Shown here one piece after another: positions 27,278-37,432 of a stretch of DNA of 64,000 bases. Both the position numbers and the translations under genes were made by a program. Positions within the stretch are counted from its first letter, which is position 1. Each line of letters starts with the position of its first letter. The notes beneath the pieces are model-generated. The model did no database searches. It saw only the letters and a list, made by a program, of their open reading frames with translations, and was not told the DNA's origin. Where the stretch lies: the NCBI RefSeq assembly GCF_003711845.1, contig NZ_RHLQ01000005.1:1-64000 (forward strand), in the 5' to 3' direction. The DNA comes from Lysinibacillus halotolerans (lineage in GTDB: Bacteria; Bacillota; Bacilli; Bacillales_A; Planococcaceae).

Positions 27278-28114
27278 ATGAAAAGTACAAATGATTTTTT
27301 GAAGATGAAGTCACAAGGTGAAAAAATTGTGATGATTACGGCGTATGACTACCCATCTGCCAAATTTTCAGAAGAAGCTGAAGTCGATATGATTTTAGTT
27401 GGTGACTCTTTAGGGATGGTTGTTCTCGGTTATGATTCTACCATTCCTGTGACAGTGGAAGATATGATTCATCATGCAAAGGCGGTGCGACGAGGTGCTC
27501 CAAATACCTTTGTTGTAGTCGATATGCCCTTTGGTTCTTACCATGGTGATGTAAATGAAACGTTAAAAACAGCCGTGAGAATGATGCAAGAAACGGGAGC
27601 AGATGCATTAAAGCTAGAGGGCGCTGGTGACGTAGCCAAAGCTATTGGGAAATTAACAAGTGTAGGGATACCAGTAGTTGCCCATTTAGGATTGCAACCT
27701 CAACTTGTAGGCGTACTTGGCGGCTATAAAGTACAAGGGAAATCAGCGGAACAGGCGTTAAAATTAATGAAAGAAGCGAAAGAATGCGAGGCTGCTGGTG
27801 CATGTGCGGTTGTTCTTGAATGTATCCCTTATCAATTAACAGAGGAAGTTTCAAAGGAATTAAGCATTCCTACGATTGGTATTGGAGCAGGTCCAACTGC
27901 TGACGGTCAAGTGCTCGTTCATCATGATTTATTACGTTATGGAAAACATCATATTCCTAAATTTGTTGAAAGTTTTGCCTTCGTAGGGGATGAAGTCGAA
28001 AAAGGAATAAAAGGCTATAAAAAAGCTGTAAAAGAAGGTTCGTTTCCGACCGTTGCCCATAGTTTTACGATGAAGGAAGAAGAATTATCGCAAATTTATG
28101 GGGGCGTCAAGTAA
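27278..28114 (+). CDS. panB: 3-methyl-2-oxobutanoate hydroxymethyltransferase
   Basis: PanB transfers a one-carbon unit from methylene-THF to ketoisovalerate, giving ketopantoate, the first committed pantothenate step. The 278-residue protein has [20 protein letters not shown], the metal-binding [34 protein letters not shown] and [20 protein letters not shown] 27278 follows AAAGGAGGAG, which rules out an upstream start. It is the first gene of panBCD; panC overlaps its stop (TAATG). Confidence 0.96.
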   Translation: MKSTNDFLKMKSQGEKIVMITAYDYPSAKFSEEAEVDMILVGDSLGMVVLGYDSTIPVTVEDMIHHAKAVRRGAPNTFVVVDMPFGSYHGDVNETLKTAVRMMQETGADALKLEGAGDVAKAIGKLTSVGIPVVAHLGLQPQLVGVLGGYKVQGKSAEQALKLMKEAKECEAAGACAVVLECIPYQLTEEVSKELSIPTIGIGAGPTADGQVLVHHDLLRYGKHHIPKFVESFAFVGDEVEKGIKGYKKAVKEGSFPTVAHSFTMKEEELSQIYGGVK

Positions 28115-28977
28115 TGGAAGTTGTAACGAAAATTGTCCAGTTAAAATCCATTGTGAGTCGGGTAAAAGGGGAAGGAAAAACGATTGGTCTTGTACCAACA
28201 ATGGGTTACTTGCATGAAGGCCATCTAACTTTGGCAAAAGAAGCTAGAAAAGAAAATGATTTTGTCGTTATGAGCATTTTTGTTAATCCAACCCAATTTG
28301 GTCCAAACGAAGATTTTCTATCTTATCCTAGAGATTTAGAACGCGATAAAAGATTAGCAGAGTCAGCTAGTGTGGATGTCATTTTTGCTCCGTCGGTAGA
28401 AGAAATGTATCCGACAAATGGAGGGATTTCTATCCATGCTGGTAGACAATCGGAAATTTTATGTGGAGCATCCCGACCAGGGCATTTTGATGGTGTACTG
28501 CAAGTTGTAACGAAGTTGTTCCATTTAGCAGAACCAAATCGAGCATACTTTGGACAAAAGGATGCCCAACAAGTCGCGATCGTTCAAACGTTAGTAAGGG
28601 ATTATAATTTTCCTTTAGAAATTCGGACTGTTCCAATTGTAAGGGAAGAAGACGGATTGGCGAAATCTTCTCGTAATGTTTATTTATCAAAATTAGAGAG
28701 GGAAGAAGCACGAGCTATTTATGAAGCATTGCAAATAGCAAAAGAAACATTTCTTTCTTCTTATCATGTGAAAATGGCCTTAGATGAAGCTAAAGCATAC
28801 ATTTTAAGTAAAACAACCGGGGAAATCGATTACTTAGAGCTATTATCTTATCCAGATTTACAGCCAGTTACTGAAGACACAAAGCAGTTTTTACTAGCTA
28901 CAGCTGTCTATATTGGTAAAACAAGACTCATTGACAATATTATTTTTTCTATAGAAGGGGAAACAGCAAATGTTTAG
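28114..28977 (+). CDS. panC: pantothenate synthetase
   Basis: PanC joins pantoate and beta-alanine with ATP to give pantothenate. The 287-residue protein has the HIGH-like [34 protein letters not shown], the ATP and pantoate region [14 protein letters not shown], and the KMSKS-like [16 protein letters not shown]. Its ATG uses the last A of the panB stop, and its end overlaps panD by 8 bases, so all three are coupled. Confidence 0.96.
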   Translation: MEVVTKIVQLKSIVSRVKGEGKTIGLVPTMGYLHEGHLTLAKEARKENDFVVMSIFVNPTQFGPNEDFLSYPRDLERDKRLAESASVDVIFAPSVEEMYPTNGGISIHAGRQSEILCGASRPGHFDGVLQVVTKLFHLAEPNRAYFGQKDAQQVAIVQTLVRDYNFPLEIRTVPIVREEDGLAKSSRNVYLSKLEREEARAIYEALQIAKETFLSSYHVKMALDEAKAYILSKTTGEIDYLELLSYPDLQPVTEDTKQFLLATAVYIGKTRLIDNIIFSIEGETANV

Positions 28978-29353
28978 AATGATGATGAATAGTAAAATCC
29001 ATCGGGCACAAGTAACACAAGCAGATTTGAATTATGTCGGCTCTATTACAATTGACGAGGACATTCTTGATGCGGTTGGCATGCTTCCAAATGAAAAGGT
29101 TCATGTAGTGAATAATAATAACGGAGCCCGTTTTGAAACTTATATTATTGCAGGAGAGCGTGGAAGCGGGGTTATTTGCGTGAACGGAGCAGCCGCAAGA
29201 CTCGTTCAAAAGGGTGATATTGTCATTATCATTTCTTATGTTTATGTGACAAATGAAGAAGCAAAGGATCACCAGCCAACAGTGGCGATTATGGGCGATA
29301 ATAATACGATAAAAGAAATGATTTCCTATGAACCAGAAGCGACAATAAAATAA
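28970..29353 (+). CDS. panD: aspartate 1-decarboxylase
   Basis: PanD makes beta-alanine from aspartate with a pyruvoyl group formed by self-cleavage. The cleavage pair is Gly24-Ser25 in [10 protein letters not shown], exactly the family position, and the later [20 protein letters not shown] and [14 protein letters not shown] complete the active site. 127 residues, normal length. It completes the panBCD operon; a multi-hairpin terminator region follows. Confidence 0.96.
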   Translation: MFRMMMNSKIHRAQVTQADLNYVGSITIDEDILDAVGMLPNEKVHVVNNNNGARFETYIIAGERGSGVICVNGAAARLVQKGDIVIIISYVYVTNEEAKDHQPTVAIMGDNNTIKEMISYEPEATIK

Positions 29354-29411
29354 AATTTTACTTGTTATTCTCTTTAATATCATATAATATATATAGAAGG
29401 TGCCAAACCTA

Positions 29412-29429
29412 GTAAAGTATATACTTTAC
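29412..29429. repeat. 18-bp perfect palindrome downstream of panD
   Basis: gtaaagtatatactttac is fully self-complementary. It sits 24 bp after a TATAAT-like hexamer (29383-29388) and just before three terminators. It could be an operator or a hairpin in an RNA end. Confidence 0.7.
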
Positions 29430-29432
29430 AAC

Positions 29433-29477
29433 CAAAGTACTCATTACGACACGGATTTGTCGGAGTACTTTGTTTTT
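29433..29477 (+). terminator. terminator 1 of 3 after panD
   Basis: caaagtactc (29433-29442) pairs with gagtactttg (29463-29472), with an inner CGACA/TGTCG helix, followed by five T. Confidence 0.85.
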
Positions 29478-29479
29478 AT

Positions 29480-29508
29480 GAGCAGGGAGATGAGCCCCTG
29501 CTCTTTTT
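29480..29508 (+). terminator. terminator 2 of 3 after panD
   Basis: gagcaggg (29480-29487) pairs with ccctgctc (29496-29503), followed by five T. Confidence 0.87.
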
Positions 29509-29541
29509 CATTTCCAATAAAAGATAAAAATGAACAATTTG

Positions 29542-29575
29542 TCTCAAAGGTCCATGTGACTTTTGAGATTTTTTT
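29542..29575 (+). terminator. terminator 3 of 3 after panD
   Basis: tctcaaaggtc (29542-29552) pairs with gacttttgaga (29558-29568) with one G-U pair, followed by seven T. Confidence 0.87.
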
Positions 29576-29659
29576 CGTTTCTGTATTACAATAACATGAC
29601 CGGTTGACAGTACATATGATAAAATTCGCTTATAATTATTTAAATTGTGAGTTGAGAAA

Positions 29660-32473
29660 ATGATGGAAAGTCAGAAATATGCAATTGTTGATATCGAGAC
29701 AACTGGACATTCCCAAGCAAATGGGGACCGAATGATTCAAATAGCAATTGTCATTATGAAAGATTGGTGTATTGAGAAGACTTTTACATCATTCATTCAT
29801 CCTGGGAAGTCAATCCCACTATTTATTCAAGATTTAACAAACATAACAGATGATGACGTAAAAGATGCATTACCTTTTGAGGCTCATGCAGATACGATAT
29901 ATGAATTGATACAAGATGCTATTTTTGTTGCCCATAATACCGATTTTGATCTTTCCTTTTTACAAGGGGAGTTTAAACGAGTCGGATTGCCGAAATGGAA
30001 TGGAAAGAAAATTGATACGGTTGAGCTGGCAAAAATTTTATTTCCCTCGGCTTTAAGCTACAAACTAGGAGATTTAGCAGCAGAATTAAATATTCCTTTA
30101 ACTAATGCACATCGGGCAGATGATGATGCTAAGGCATGTGCCTTTCTGTTAAAAACATGTTGGGAAGAACTTTTAGTTTTGCCTCTTTCGACTTTAGAAC
30201 AAATGCATAAAAAGTCCTTTCGATTAAAATCGAATTTATCCCAATTGTTTTTTGAAGCATTGCAAATCAGTCGAAGTACTGTCTCGAACGAAGATGACTT
30301 TATTTATTATAAAAAATTGGCTTTAAAGAAACCGTACGCCACTAATAAGAAGATACGCCATCAAATTGATTTTCCTGCCACGAGCGCGGAAAAAAGTACA
30401 TTATTTAAAAAAGCGCTGTCGCATTTTGAAGAACGACCGAAACAATATCAAATGATGGATATCATTTGGGAACATTTAAATAACAAATCTGAAGTGATGA
30501 TTGAAGCATCAACAGGTATTGGGAAAACGATTGGTTATTTAATTCCTTCAATCATCTATGCTAAACAAAACAATCGAAAAGTATGTATTAGTACGTACAC
30601 GACCTACTTACTTGAACAATTATTAAGCAGTGAAATTCCAAAGGTAGAAAAAATTCTAGGCTGTCCAATTAACGTAACGTTATTAAAGGGGCGGAGAAAT
30701 TATGTAGATGTTGTTGTGTTTGAACAATTAATGAAAAGTAATGATTTATCTTACGACGAAACATTAACAACCCTTCAAGTACTTGTATGGTTATCAAAGA
30801 CCGAAACAGGAGATTTATCCGAATTAAATTGTTCCGGTGGAGGTCAACTGTTCATCGATAAAATTCGTAAAAATGCAGAATATGGAAAGAAAAAACAGCT
30901 TTTTGATTATTATGATCGAGCGATTCAAGAAAGCGAACATGCAGATTTAATTATTACAAACCATTCGATGTTATTAGCAGATCTTGTACGTCATGAACCA
31001 GTTTTTAATCAAATTGATGCTTGGATAATCGATGAAGCCCATCAATTTGTGCAAGCTGCTGTACAACGGGATCAAGCAATCTTTTCCTATACGAATTGGA
31101 AATATTTATTTGGTCAAATCGGTTATGCTTCTGATCATCAGTTATTTTCTATCTTTCAAAAAATTGCATTGAAAAAACAAAGGGTTCCGTTAACTTATTT
31201 CCAACAATTAGAGAAGAAATTTATGCAGATGGTTGAATTATTTGATAAAACAATACAAGAAATTCTATATCATATGCAAAAAACGTCATTACCTTCCAAG
31301 TTTGAATCAAAACAAATTGCCTTTGTACACAATATCTTAACAAATCGTGAAACGATGAATAACTTTTCGATTGCCTTGCAAGGTTGGGTTGATTTAGCTG
31401 AGCAAATATCTGTCATGTTCAAAAAGGATATCGAACAAATTGCTCCAGAACATCAATTAATATTAGAGCAGTGGGACTTTTTCGTTCGCGAATATAAAAT
31501 GAAGGCAACGGAATGGGATGAAATTTTCCTACAAACTGATAACGATTATACGGCTTGGATTGAAATTGATCGAAGAAATTTACCTGGTAGTATTCGTGTG
31601 CTCAAAAAACCTATTAGTATAACTGCAACCATTCAACAATTATTTGAGTCTATACGAAAGACTTCTGCTGTTATTTGGACTTCTGGAACTTTAACTGTTC
31701 CAAAAAACGAACGTTTTATTGCGAATCAATTAGGAATTGATGAAAGGGTACCAATGATCGTTTTGCAGGCACCAGCCTCTTATTATAAAGGGGCAAAAGC
31801 ATATGTTGTAAACGATATGCCAGATATTCAATCGGTGTCCCAAACGGATTATATTGAATCGGTAGCTCTAGCTATTACGAGAATTGTCCGAGCTACAGAA
31901 GGAAGATGTTTTGTTCTTTTCACATCACAAGATATGTTAAAAAAGACGGTAGAGCTAATTCAAGAAAGTGAATTGCTCTATGACTATATGCTGTTTGCCC
32001 AAGGCGTAACAAGTGGTAGCCGTATGCGCTTATTAAAGTCGTTCCAAAAGTTCAGCCATTCGGTGTTATTTGGAACAAATAGCTTTTGGGAAGGTGTAGA
32101 TGTTCCAGGGGATGGTCTATCGTCCGTTGTTATTGTCCGCTTACCTTTTTCAGCACCAGAGGAACCAACTTTTAAAGCGAAATCGATTAGTCTACAACAA
32201 CAAGGTCGAAATGCTTTTACTGAATTATCATTGCCGGAAGCGATATTACGATTTAAACAAGGTTTCGGTAGATTAATAAGAGCGTCGCAAGATAAGGGCG
32301 TATTTGTTGTGTTAGATAGAAGAATTGACACAAAATCGTATGGAGTAGAATTTTTACGTGCATTACCGCAAATTTCTGTTAATAAACTACCTCTACAAGA
32401 TATGGTTTTAGAGATAGAACATTGGTATAATAACAAAGATGGGAAAAGAAAGCAGGTTGACAAAAATGAATAA
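29660..32473 (+). CDS. dinG: DinG-type helicase with N-terminal DEDDh exonuclease domain
   Basis: The Firmicutes form of DinG joins a 3'-5' exonuclease domain to an SF2 helicase-like domain. In this 937-residue protein the exonuclease motifs are VDIETTGHSQANGDRM (about residues 10-25), VAHNTDFDLSFL and HRADDDAKA; the helicase has Walker A EASTGIGKTIGYLIPS, DEAH in WIIDEAHQF, and late motifs FGTNSFWEGVDVPGDGL and GFGRLIRASQDKG. In S. aureus the corresponding protein is reported to act as a nuclease rather than a helicase. Starts at 29660 or 29663. TTGACA lies at 29604-29609. Confidence 0.94.
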   Translation: MMESQKYAIVDIETTGHSQANGDRMIQIAIVIMKDWCIEKTFTSFIHPGKSIPLFIQDLTNITDDDVKDALPFEAHADTIYELIQDAIFVAHNTDFDLSFLQGEFKRVGLPKWNGKKIDTVELAKILFPSALSYKLGDLAAELNIPLTNAHRADDDAKACAFLLKTCWEELLVLPLSTLEQMHKKSFRLKSNLSQLFFEALQISRSTVSNEDDFIYYKKLALKKPYATNKKIRHQIDFPATSAEKSTLFKKALSHFEERPKQYQMMDIIWEHLNNKSEVMIEASTGIGKTIGYLIPSIIYAKQNNRKVCISTYTTYLLEQLLSSEIPKVEKILGCPINVTLLKGRRNYVDVVVFEQLMKSNDLSYDETLTTLQVLVWLSKTETGDLSELNCSGGGQLFIDKIRKNAEYGKKKQLFDYYDRAIQESEHADLIITNHSMLLADLVRHEPVFNQIDAWIIDEAHQFVQAAVQRDQAIFSYTNWKYLFGQIGYASDHQLFSIFQKIALKKQRVPLTYFQQLEKKFMQMVELFDKTIQEILYHMQKTSLPSKFESKQIAFVHNILTNRETMNNFSIALQGWVDLAEQISVMFKKDIEQIAPEHQLILEQWDFFVREYKMKATEWDEIFLQTDNDYTAWIEIDRRNLPGSIRVLKKPISITATIQQLFESIRKTSAVIWTSGTLTVPKNERFIANQLGIDERVPMIVLQAPASYYKGAKAYVVNDMPDIQSVSQTDYIESVALAITRIVRATEGRCFVLFTSQDMLKKTVELIQESELLYDYMLFAQGVTSGSRMRLLKSFQKFSHSVLFGTNSFWEGVDVPGDGLSSVVIVRLPFSAPEEPTFKAKSISLQQQGRNAFTELSLPEAILRFKQGFGRLIRASQDKGVFVVLDRRIDTKSYGVEFLRALPQISVNKLPLQDMVLEIEHWYNNKDGKRKQVDKNE

Positions 32474-32503
32474 TAAAACTGTACAAATTTCGAAGGTGAT
32501 CCG

Positions 32504-32986
32504 ATGAAGAACTGGATAATTTTCATTTCCGTTTTTATTCTATCTTTGGCACTTGTCATTTCGGTTCTCGTAATTTGGAAATCTGATGCACCATTTGATG
32601 AAATTGAAACGAAAGCAGAAGAATTGGCATTATCTTCTGACTCACTAGCTGCTGTATCGGACTCATATGTTTATAATGGTAATAAACCATACGTTACCGT
32701 ATTCGGTGAAGATAAGGACGGTAACAAAAAGGCACTATTTGTTCCAATCAATTTAGAAGAGAAAGCAATTCAGGAAGTAAATTTAAAAGATGGTATTACT
32801 GAAAAGCAAGCGTTGTCTGTTTTAAGTAAAGAAGAGGAAGTAAAAGAAATCCTTCATACAAAATTGGGCTATGAAGAAGTTGGTCCAGTTTGGGAAATTA
32901 CTTATAAAAACAACTCAGACAAACTGAACTATGTCTACATTTTATTTGAAGACGGACAATGGTGGAAACGTATTTTGAACTTGTAG
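32504..32986 (+). CDS. ypmB: YpmB (TseB-like) membrane-anchored protein
   Basis: The 160-residue protein has an N-terminal membrane anchor (residues 4-24, WIIFISVFILSLALVISVLV) and an extracellular domain with two cystatin-like PepSY-type units (DUF5590). B. subtilis YpmB, renamed TseB, is reported to affect the class A/B penicillin-binding proteins in cell elongation. The family ending EDGQWWKRILNL is present. It lies 30 bases after dinG and 15 bases before aspB, as in B. subtilis. Confidence 0.87.
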   Translation: MKNWIIFISVFILSLALVISVLVIWKSDAPFDEIETKAEELALSSDSLAAVSDSYVYNGNKPYVTVFGEDKDGNKKALFVPINLEEKAIQEVNLKDGITEKQALSVLSKEEEVKEILHTKLGYEEVGPVWEITYKNNSDKLNYVYILFEDGQWWKRILNL

Positions 32987-33001
32987 AGGAGAAGATTTTT
33001 G

Positions 33002-34195
33002 ATGAAAGAATTATTAGCCAATCGTGTAAAAACTTTAACACCATCAGCAACTTTAGCGATTACGGCAAAGGCAAAAGAATTAAAAGCACAAGGAATTGAT
33101 GTAATTGGGTTAGGAGCAGGAGAACCTGACTTTAATACACCAAAGAATATTCTGGATGCCGCTGCAAAATCGATGTATGACGGACATACGAAATATACTC
33201 CAGCTGGTGGACTTCCTGCGTTAAAACAAGCAATCATTGAAAAATTAGCACGAGACAACAATTTAGAATACAAACCGAATGAGATTCTTGTTGGTGTTGG
33301 GGCAAAACATGTTCTTTATACTTTATTCCAAGTCATCTTGAATGAAGGCGATGAAGTCATTATTCCAATTCCATATTGGGTATCTTATCCTGAACAAGTG
33401 AAATTAGCGGGTGGAGTACCGGTTTACGTTGAAAGTACTAGTGAACAAAATTATAAAATTACAGCATCTCAATTACGTGAAGCAATAACTGACAAAACAA
33501 AAGCCGTCATCATTAATTCACCAAGCAATCCTTCTGGTATGGTTTATACTCGTGAAGAATTAGCACAATTAGCTGCAGTTGCAGTGGAAAAAGATATTAT
33601 AATCGTATCGGATGAAATTTATGAAAAACTTCTATACAATGGACTTGAACATTTTTCAATTGCCCAACTTTCTGAGGAAGTGAAGTCACGCACGATTGTC
33701 ATCAATGGGGTAGCGAAATCCCATTCTATGACTGGGTGGAGAATTGGATATGCTGCTGGAAATGCTCAAATTATTAATTCGATGGCTGATTTGGCATCCC
33801 ATTCAACATCGAATCCAACTACTACTTCTCAATATGCAACAATTGAGGCTTATAATGGCTCACAAGATTCCGTTGAAGAAATGAGAAAAGCATTTGAAAC
33901 ACGATTAGAAACAATCTATCCGAAATTAAATGCGATTCCTGGTTTCCGTGTAGTGAAGCCCCAAGGTGCATTTTACTTCTTACCAGATGTAGCAAAAGCA
34001 GCTGAAAAAACTGGATACGGGTCCGTAGATGAATTCGCGACTGCACTTCTAACTGAAGCGAATGTTGCCGTAGTACCTGGTTCAGGTTTCGGCGTACCAA
34101 CAACTGTACGTTTAAGTTATGCAACTTCTTTAGAGTTACTTGAAGAAGCAGTTCGACGTATCGATCATTTCGTAAAATCAAAATGGCAAGACTAA
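33002..34195 (+). CDS. aspB: aspartate aminotransferase
   Basis: AspB is a class I PLP aminotransferase that makes aspartate from oxaloacetate and glutamate. The 397-residue protein has GLGAGEPDFNTPKNI, YTPAGGLPALKQAI, NSPSNPSGM, the PLP ring contact VSDEIYEKLLYNG and the Schiff-base lysine in NGVAKSHSMTGWRIGY. ATG 33002 follows AGAGGAGAAG. It is followed by asnS, so aspartate supply and asparagine charging are neighbours. Confidence 0.95.
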   Translation: MKELLANRVKTLTPSATLAITAKAKELKAQGIDVIGLGAGEPDFNTPKNILDAAAKSMYDGHTKYTPAGGLPALKQAIIEKLARDNNLEYKPNEILVGVGAKHVLYTLFQVILNEGDEVIIPIPYWVSYPEQVKLAGGVPVYVESTSEQNYKITASQLREAITDKTKAVIINSPSNPSGMVYTREELAQLAAVAVEKDIIIVSDEIYEKLLYNGLEHFSIAQLSEEVKSRTIVINGVAKSHSMTGWRIGYAAGNAQIINSMADLASHSTSNPTTTSQYATIEAYNGSQDSVEEMRKAFETRLETIYPKLNAIPGFRVVKPQGAFYFLPDVAKAAEKTGYGSVDEFATALLTEANVAVVPGSGFGVPTTVRLSYATSLELLEEAVRRIDHFVKSKWQD

Positions 34196-34261
34196 TTTTG
34201 TAAACAAGTTGGAAGTACGAAACGACAATTTGATAAAATTAGTCCTTTGTGGAGGAACAAT

Positions 34262-35557
34262 ATGAAGAAAATTATGATTCAAGACATGCCAAATCATATT
34301 GGCGAAACTGTAAAATTAGGCGTTTGGTTATCGAACAAACGTTCAAGTGGAAAAATTGCCTTTCTACAATTACGTGACGGCTCAGGCTTTGTTCAAGGAG
34401 TTATCGTAAAAGAGGAAGTAGGGGAAGAACTATTTGCGACAGCAAAAGGTTTAACTCAAGAAACATCTATGTATATTACTGGACAAGTTAAGGAAGATAC
34501 TCGTTCTAGTTTTGGATGTGAACTTGCCGTAACGGATATTGAAGTGATTCATGCTGCAGTGGATTATCCTATTACACCAAAAGAACATGGTGTCGAATTT
34601 TTAATGGACAATCGTCATTTATGGCTACGTTCACGAAAACAACATGCCATCATGAAAATTCGTAATGAAGTTATCCGAGCTACATATGAATTTTTCAATA
34701 ACAACGGTTTCGTTAAAATCGATCCGCCTATTTTAACAGGTTCTGCTCCTGAAGGAACGTCAGAACTATTCCATACAAAGTACTTTGATGAAGATGCGTA
34801 TCTTTCTCAATCTGGTCAATTGTATATGGAAGCAGCGGCTATGGCTTTAGGAAAAGTATTCTCCTTCGGTCCTACATTCCGTGCAGAAAAGTCCAAAACT
34901 CGCCGTCATTTAATTGAGTTCTGGATGATTGAGCCGGAAATGGCATTTGTTGAATTTGAAGAAAATCTAGAAGTACAAGAACAATATGTATCTTATATTG
35001 TTCAATCCGTACTTGAAAATTGCAAATTGGAATTAGAACGATTAGGACGCGATACTTCTAAATTGGAAAACATTCAAGCACCATTCCCACGCATTACTTA
35101 TGATGATGCGATTAAGTTCCTACATGAACAAGGATTTACAGATATCCAATGGGGAGATGACTTTGGAGCACCTCATGAAACGGCAATAGCCGAGCATTTC
35201 GATAAACCAGTATTTATCACTTGCTACCCAGTAGGAATTAAACCATTCTATATGCAGCCCCATCCTGAAAGAGATGATGTTGTATTATGTGCAGACTTAA
35301 TTGCACCAGAAGGTTACGGTGAAATTATTGGTGGATCTGAACGTATTCATGATTATGAATTGTTAAAACAACGCATTGCAGAACATAACTTAGATGAATC
35401 TGCCTATGCTTGGTATTTAGATTTACGTAAACAAGGGTCTGTACCACACTCCGGTTTTGGTTTAGGATTAGAACGAACTGTAGCGTGGATTAGTGGTGCA
35501 GAACACGTACGTGAATGTATTCCATTCCCAAGACTTTTAAATCGTTTATATCCATAA
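34262..35557 (+). CDS. asnS: asparaginyl-tRNA synthetase
   Basis: AsnS is a class IIb synthetase charging tRNA-Asn. The 431-residue protein has an N-terminal OB-fold anticodon domain ([20 protein letters not shown]), motif 2 [20 protein letters not shown] and motif 3 [18 protein letters not shown] 34262 with TGGAGGAAC just upstream sets the start. Presence of asnS suggests direct charging; it does not exclude a transamidation path as well. A terminator follows. Confidence 0.96.
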   Translation: MKKIMIQDMPNHIGETVKLGVWLSNKRSSGKIAFLQLRDGSGFVQGVIVKEEVGEELFATAKGLTQETSMYITGQVKEDTRSSFGCELAVTDIEVIHAAVDYPITPKEHGVEFLMDNRHLWLRSRKQHAIMKIRNEVIRATYEFFNNNGFVKIDPPILTGSAPEGTSELFHTKYFDEDAYLSQSGQLYMEAAAMALGKVFSFGPTFRAEKSKTRRHLIEFWMIEPEMAFVEFEENLEVQEQYVSYIVQSVLENCKLELERLGRDTSKLENIQAPFPRITYDDAIKFLHEQGFTDIQWGDDFGAPHETAIAEHFDKPVFITCYPVGIKPFYMQPHPERDDVVLCADLIAPEGYGEIIGGSERIHDYELLKQRIAEHNLDESAYAWYLDLRKQGSVPHSGFGLGLERTVAWISGAEHVRECIPFPRLLNRLYP

Positions 35558-35586
35558 TAAATAAGGAAGATTTTTTCCTAACATAA

Positions 35587-35614
35587 AAAGCGTCCGTATA
35601 TACGGGCGCTTTCC
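35587..35614 (+). terminator. intrinsic terminator after asnS
   Basis: aagcgtccgt pairs with acgggcgctt around a short ATAT loop with one G-U pair, followed by tttcctt. Confidence 0.82.
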
Positions 35615-35643
35615 TTACTATAAGAATAGAAAGGAGTCTTCTT

Positions 35644-36366
35644 ATGAACGATAAAGGACAGCGACTCCGTACGTGGACAGAGCAGGGGAATGTAACAGTT
35701 CCTCAATTTTTTTTTCAACACTATAAAGATTTAAAGATAACTGATGATGAAGCATTACTTTTATTGCATTTATTAGCTTTTCACTCTGAGGGCAATGATT
35801 TTCCAACCCCAACGGATATTGCGAAACGTTTTCATGTTAACGAAAATGATATTTCATTAAAACTGCAGCGTCTTTTACAAAAGGGCTTTTTAGAAATTAG
35901 CCAAGGAATCGATGGCAGTGGAAGATTATTTGAAAAATATTCGGTTTTCCCATTATGGGAAAGAATTTTGGATTATATCGAATCACAAGCGATGCAGAAA
36001 GAATCTCAAAAAGTGAAAAATGAAGAAGGGGAAATTTTTTCAGTATTTGAACAAGAATTTGGGCGCCTTCTATCACCAATGGAAATTGAAACGATTTCGA
36101 TGTGGTTAGACGCAGATCGTCACTCCCCAGCAATTATTAAAGCAGCATTAAAAGAAGCAGTTCTAGCTGGAAAACTTTCCTTACGATATATTGATCGGAT
36201 TTTATTTGAATGGAAAAAGAAAAATATTACTTCACTCAAACAAGTTGAAAATCATACAGAACAATTTCATCAAAAAACAACCGTCGTGCAACAAAAGCAA
36301 AAGTCGACGACGCAAGAAAATCAAAATAAAGTTTCCTTTTATAACTGGTTAGAAGAAAGAGAATAG
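35644..36366 (+). CDS. dnaD: DNA replication initiation protein DnaD
   Basis: DnaD helps load the replicative helicase at oriC and at restarted forks. The 240-residue protein has the N-terminal winged-helix part (ITDDEALLLLHLLAFH; PTDIAKRFHVNENDISLKLQ) and a C-terminal DnaB_2 domain with FEQEFGRLLSPMEIETISMW and YIDRILFEWKKKNI, the YxxxILxxW signature. A charged Gln/Lys-rich linker near the end is typical. SD aaaggag is at 35631-35637. It is followed 10 bases later by nth. Confidence 0.94.
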   Translation: MNDKGQRLRTWTEQGNVTVPQFFFQHYKDLKITDDEALLLLHLLAFHSEGNDFPTPTDIAKRFHVNENDISLKLQRLLQKGFLEISQGIDGSGRLFEKYSVFPLWERILDYIESQAMQKESQKVKNEEGEIFSVFEQEFGRLLSPMEIETISMWLDADRHSPAIIKAALKEAVLAGKLSLRYIDRILFEWKKKNITSLKQVENHTEQFHQKTTVVQQKQKSTTQENQNKVSFYNWLEERE

Positions 36367-36376
36367 GGGGTACATT

Positions 36377-37042
36377 ATGCTTACGAAAAAACAGTGGGAG
36401 CATTGTTTAAACGTGATGGACGAAATGTTTCCAGATGCACATTGTGAGCTCGTACACGATAACCCGTTTGAGTTAACAATTGCTACATTATTGTCAGCCC
36501 AATGTACAGATGTACTTGTCAATAAAGTAACGAAGACTTTATTTCAAAAGTATAAAACGGCTGAAGATTATTTAGCTGTACCATTGGAAGAATTACAAAA
36601 TGATATCCGTTCGATTGGTCTCTATCGTAATAAAGCTAAAAATATTCAAGCTTTATGTGAAAAAGTAATTACCGATTTTAATGGAGAAATTCCACAAAGT
36701 CGTGAACAACTCGTTACATTACCCGGTGTTGGACGTAAAACTGCAAATGTTGTTTTGTCAGTTGCGTTTAATATACCAGCCCTTGCAGTAGATACACATG
36801 TAGAACGTGTTTCGAAACGTTTAGGGTTATGTCGTTTAAAAGATACGGTGTTGGAAGTTGAAGAAACGATAATGAAAAAAACACCAAAGGAAAATTGGTC
36901 TAAAACCCATCATCAGTTAATTTTCTTTGGTCGTTATCATTGTAAAGCTCAAAATCCCCAATGTCATACGTGCCCGTTATTAGACATTTGTAGAGAAGGG
37001 CAGAAACGTTTGAAAAAAGGTTTGGTGAAAAACGTTGATTAA
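36377..37042 (+). CDS. nth: endonuclease III
   Basis: Nth is the DNA glycosylase/AP lyase for oxidised pyrimidines. The 221-residue protein has the helix-hairpin-helix LVTLPGVGRKTANVVLSVAF with the catalytic Lys, the catalytic Asp in AVDTHVERVSKRLGL, and the [4Fe-4S] ligands in CKAQNPQCHTCPLLDIC (C-x6-C-x2-C-x5-C). SD gggggt precedes the ATG. Its stop overlaps ypoC by 8 bases. Confidence 0.96.
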   Translation: MLTKKQWEHCLNVMDEMFPDAHCELVHDNPFELTIATLLSAQCTDVLVNKVTKTLFQKYKTAEDYLAVPLEELQNDIRSIGLYRNKAKNIQALCEKVITDFNGEIPQSREQLVTLPGVGRKTANVVLSVAFNIPALAVDTHVERVSKRLGLCRLKDTVLEVEETIMKKTPKENWSKTHHQLIFFGRYHCKAQNPQCHTCPLLDICREGQKRLKKGLVKNVD

Positions 37043-37385
37043 AGTAAGACCTGAAGCAATTCAAAAGGAGAAGGTTGAACCTTATTTTGCACAATGGGAG
37101 GAACTAAGTCAGCTTATTCATCAAGCCCACGATCAACGTAGTGGCGAAGCGAAATCATTAATGGATAAAGGAATTGTGCTATTTGAAGCTTGTGTATTGA
37201 ACAGCTCACAAAGTAGTGAACCAACATTGGATGAAAAGGAAGAGTATGAAGTTCTTCCAATCAACGGAATGGAACGGCTTTTGTTTATTAAAGCAAGACC
37301 AGGTCAATATGCTTGCTACCGTCAATTGGATGAATTATTTAAAGAATTAAAGAAGCGATTAGCTCGTCTAAGAATTAAATCATAA
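37035..37385 (+). CDS. ypoC: YpoC family protein
   Basis: This 116-residue protein is of unknown function. It starts at TTG 37035 inside the last codons of nth and shows the family-like helix HQAHDQRSGEAKSLMDKGIV and ARPGQYACYRQLDELFKELK. Position nth-ypoC-ponA is the same as in B. subtilis, which is the main basis for the name. No membrane segment or catalytic motif is seen. Confidence 0.78.
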   Translation: MIKVRPEAIQKEKVEPYFAQWEELSQLIHQAHDQRSGEAKSLMDKGIVLFEACVLNSSQSSEPTLDEKEEYEVLPINGMERLLFIKARPGQYACYRQLDELFKELKKRLARLRIKS

Positions 37386-37386
37386 G

Positions 37387-37432
37387 AAAAAAGGAACATC
37401 AATCATTTTCATCTGATTGATGTTCCTTTTTA
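37387..37432. terminator. bidirectional terminator between ypoC and ponA
   Basis: A near-perfect stem of about 17 bp (aaaaggaacatcaatca and its complement at 37414-37431) has A and T runs on both sides, stopping transcription from both converging genes. Confidence 0.93.

Noticed and set aside
29400-29594. 64-codon plus-strand frame after panD
   Set aside because: It runs through three terminators and a palindrome and has no SD or family signature.
31984-32559. 191-codon minus-strand frame inside dinG
   Set aside because: It is fully antisense to a well-conserved gene and has low-complexity Ser/Leu composition; a shadow frame.
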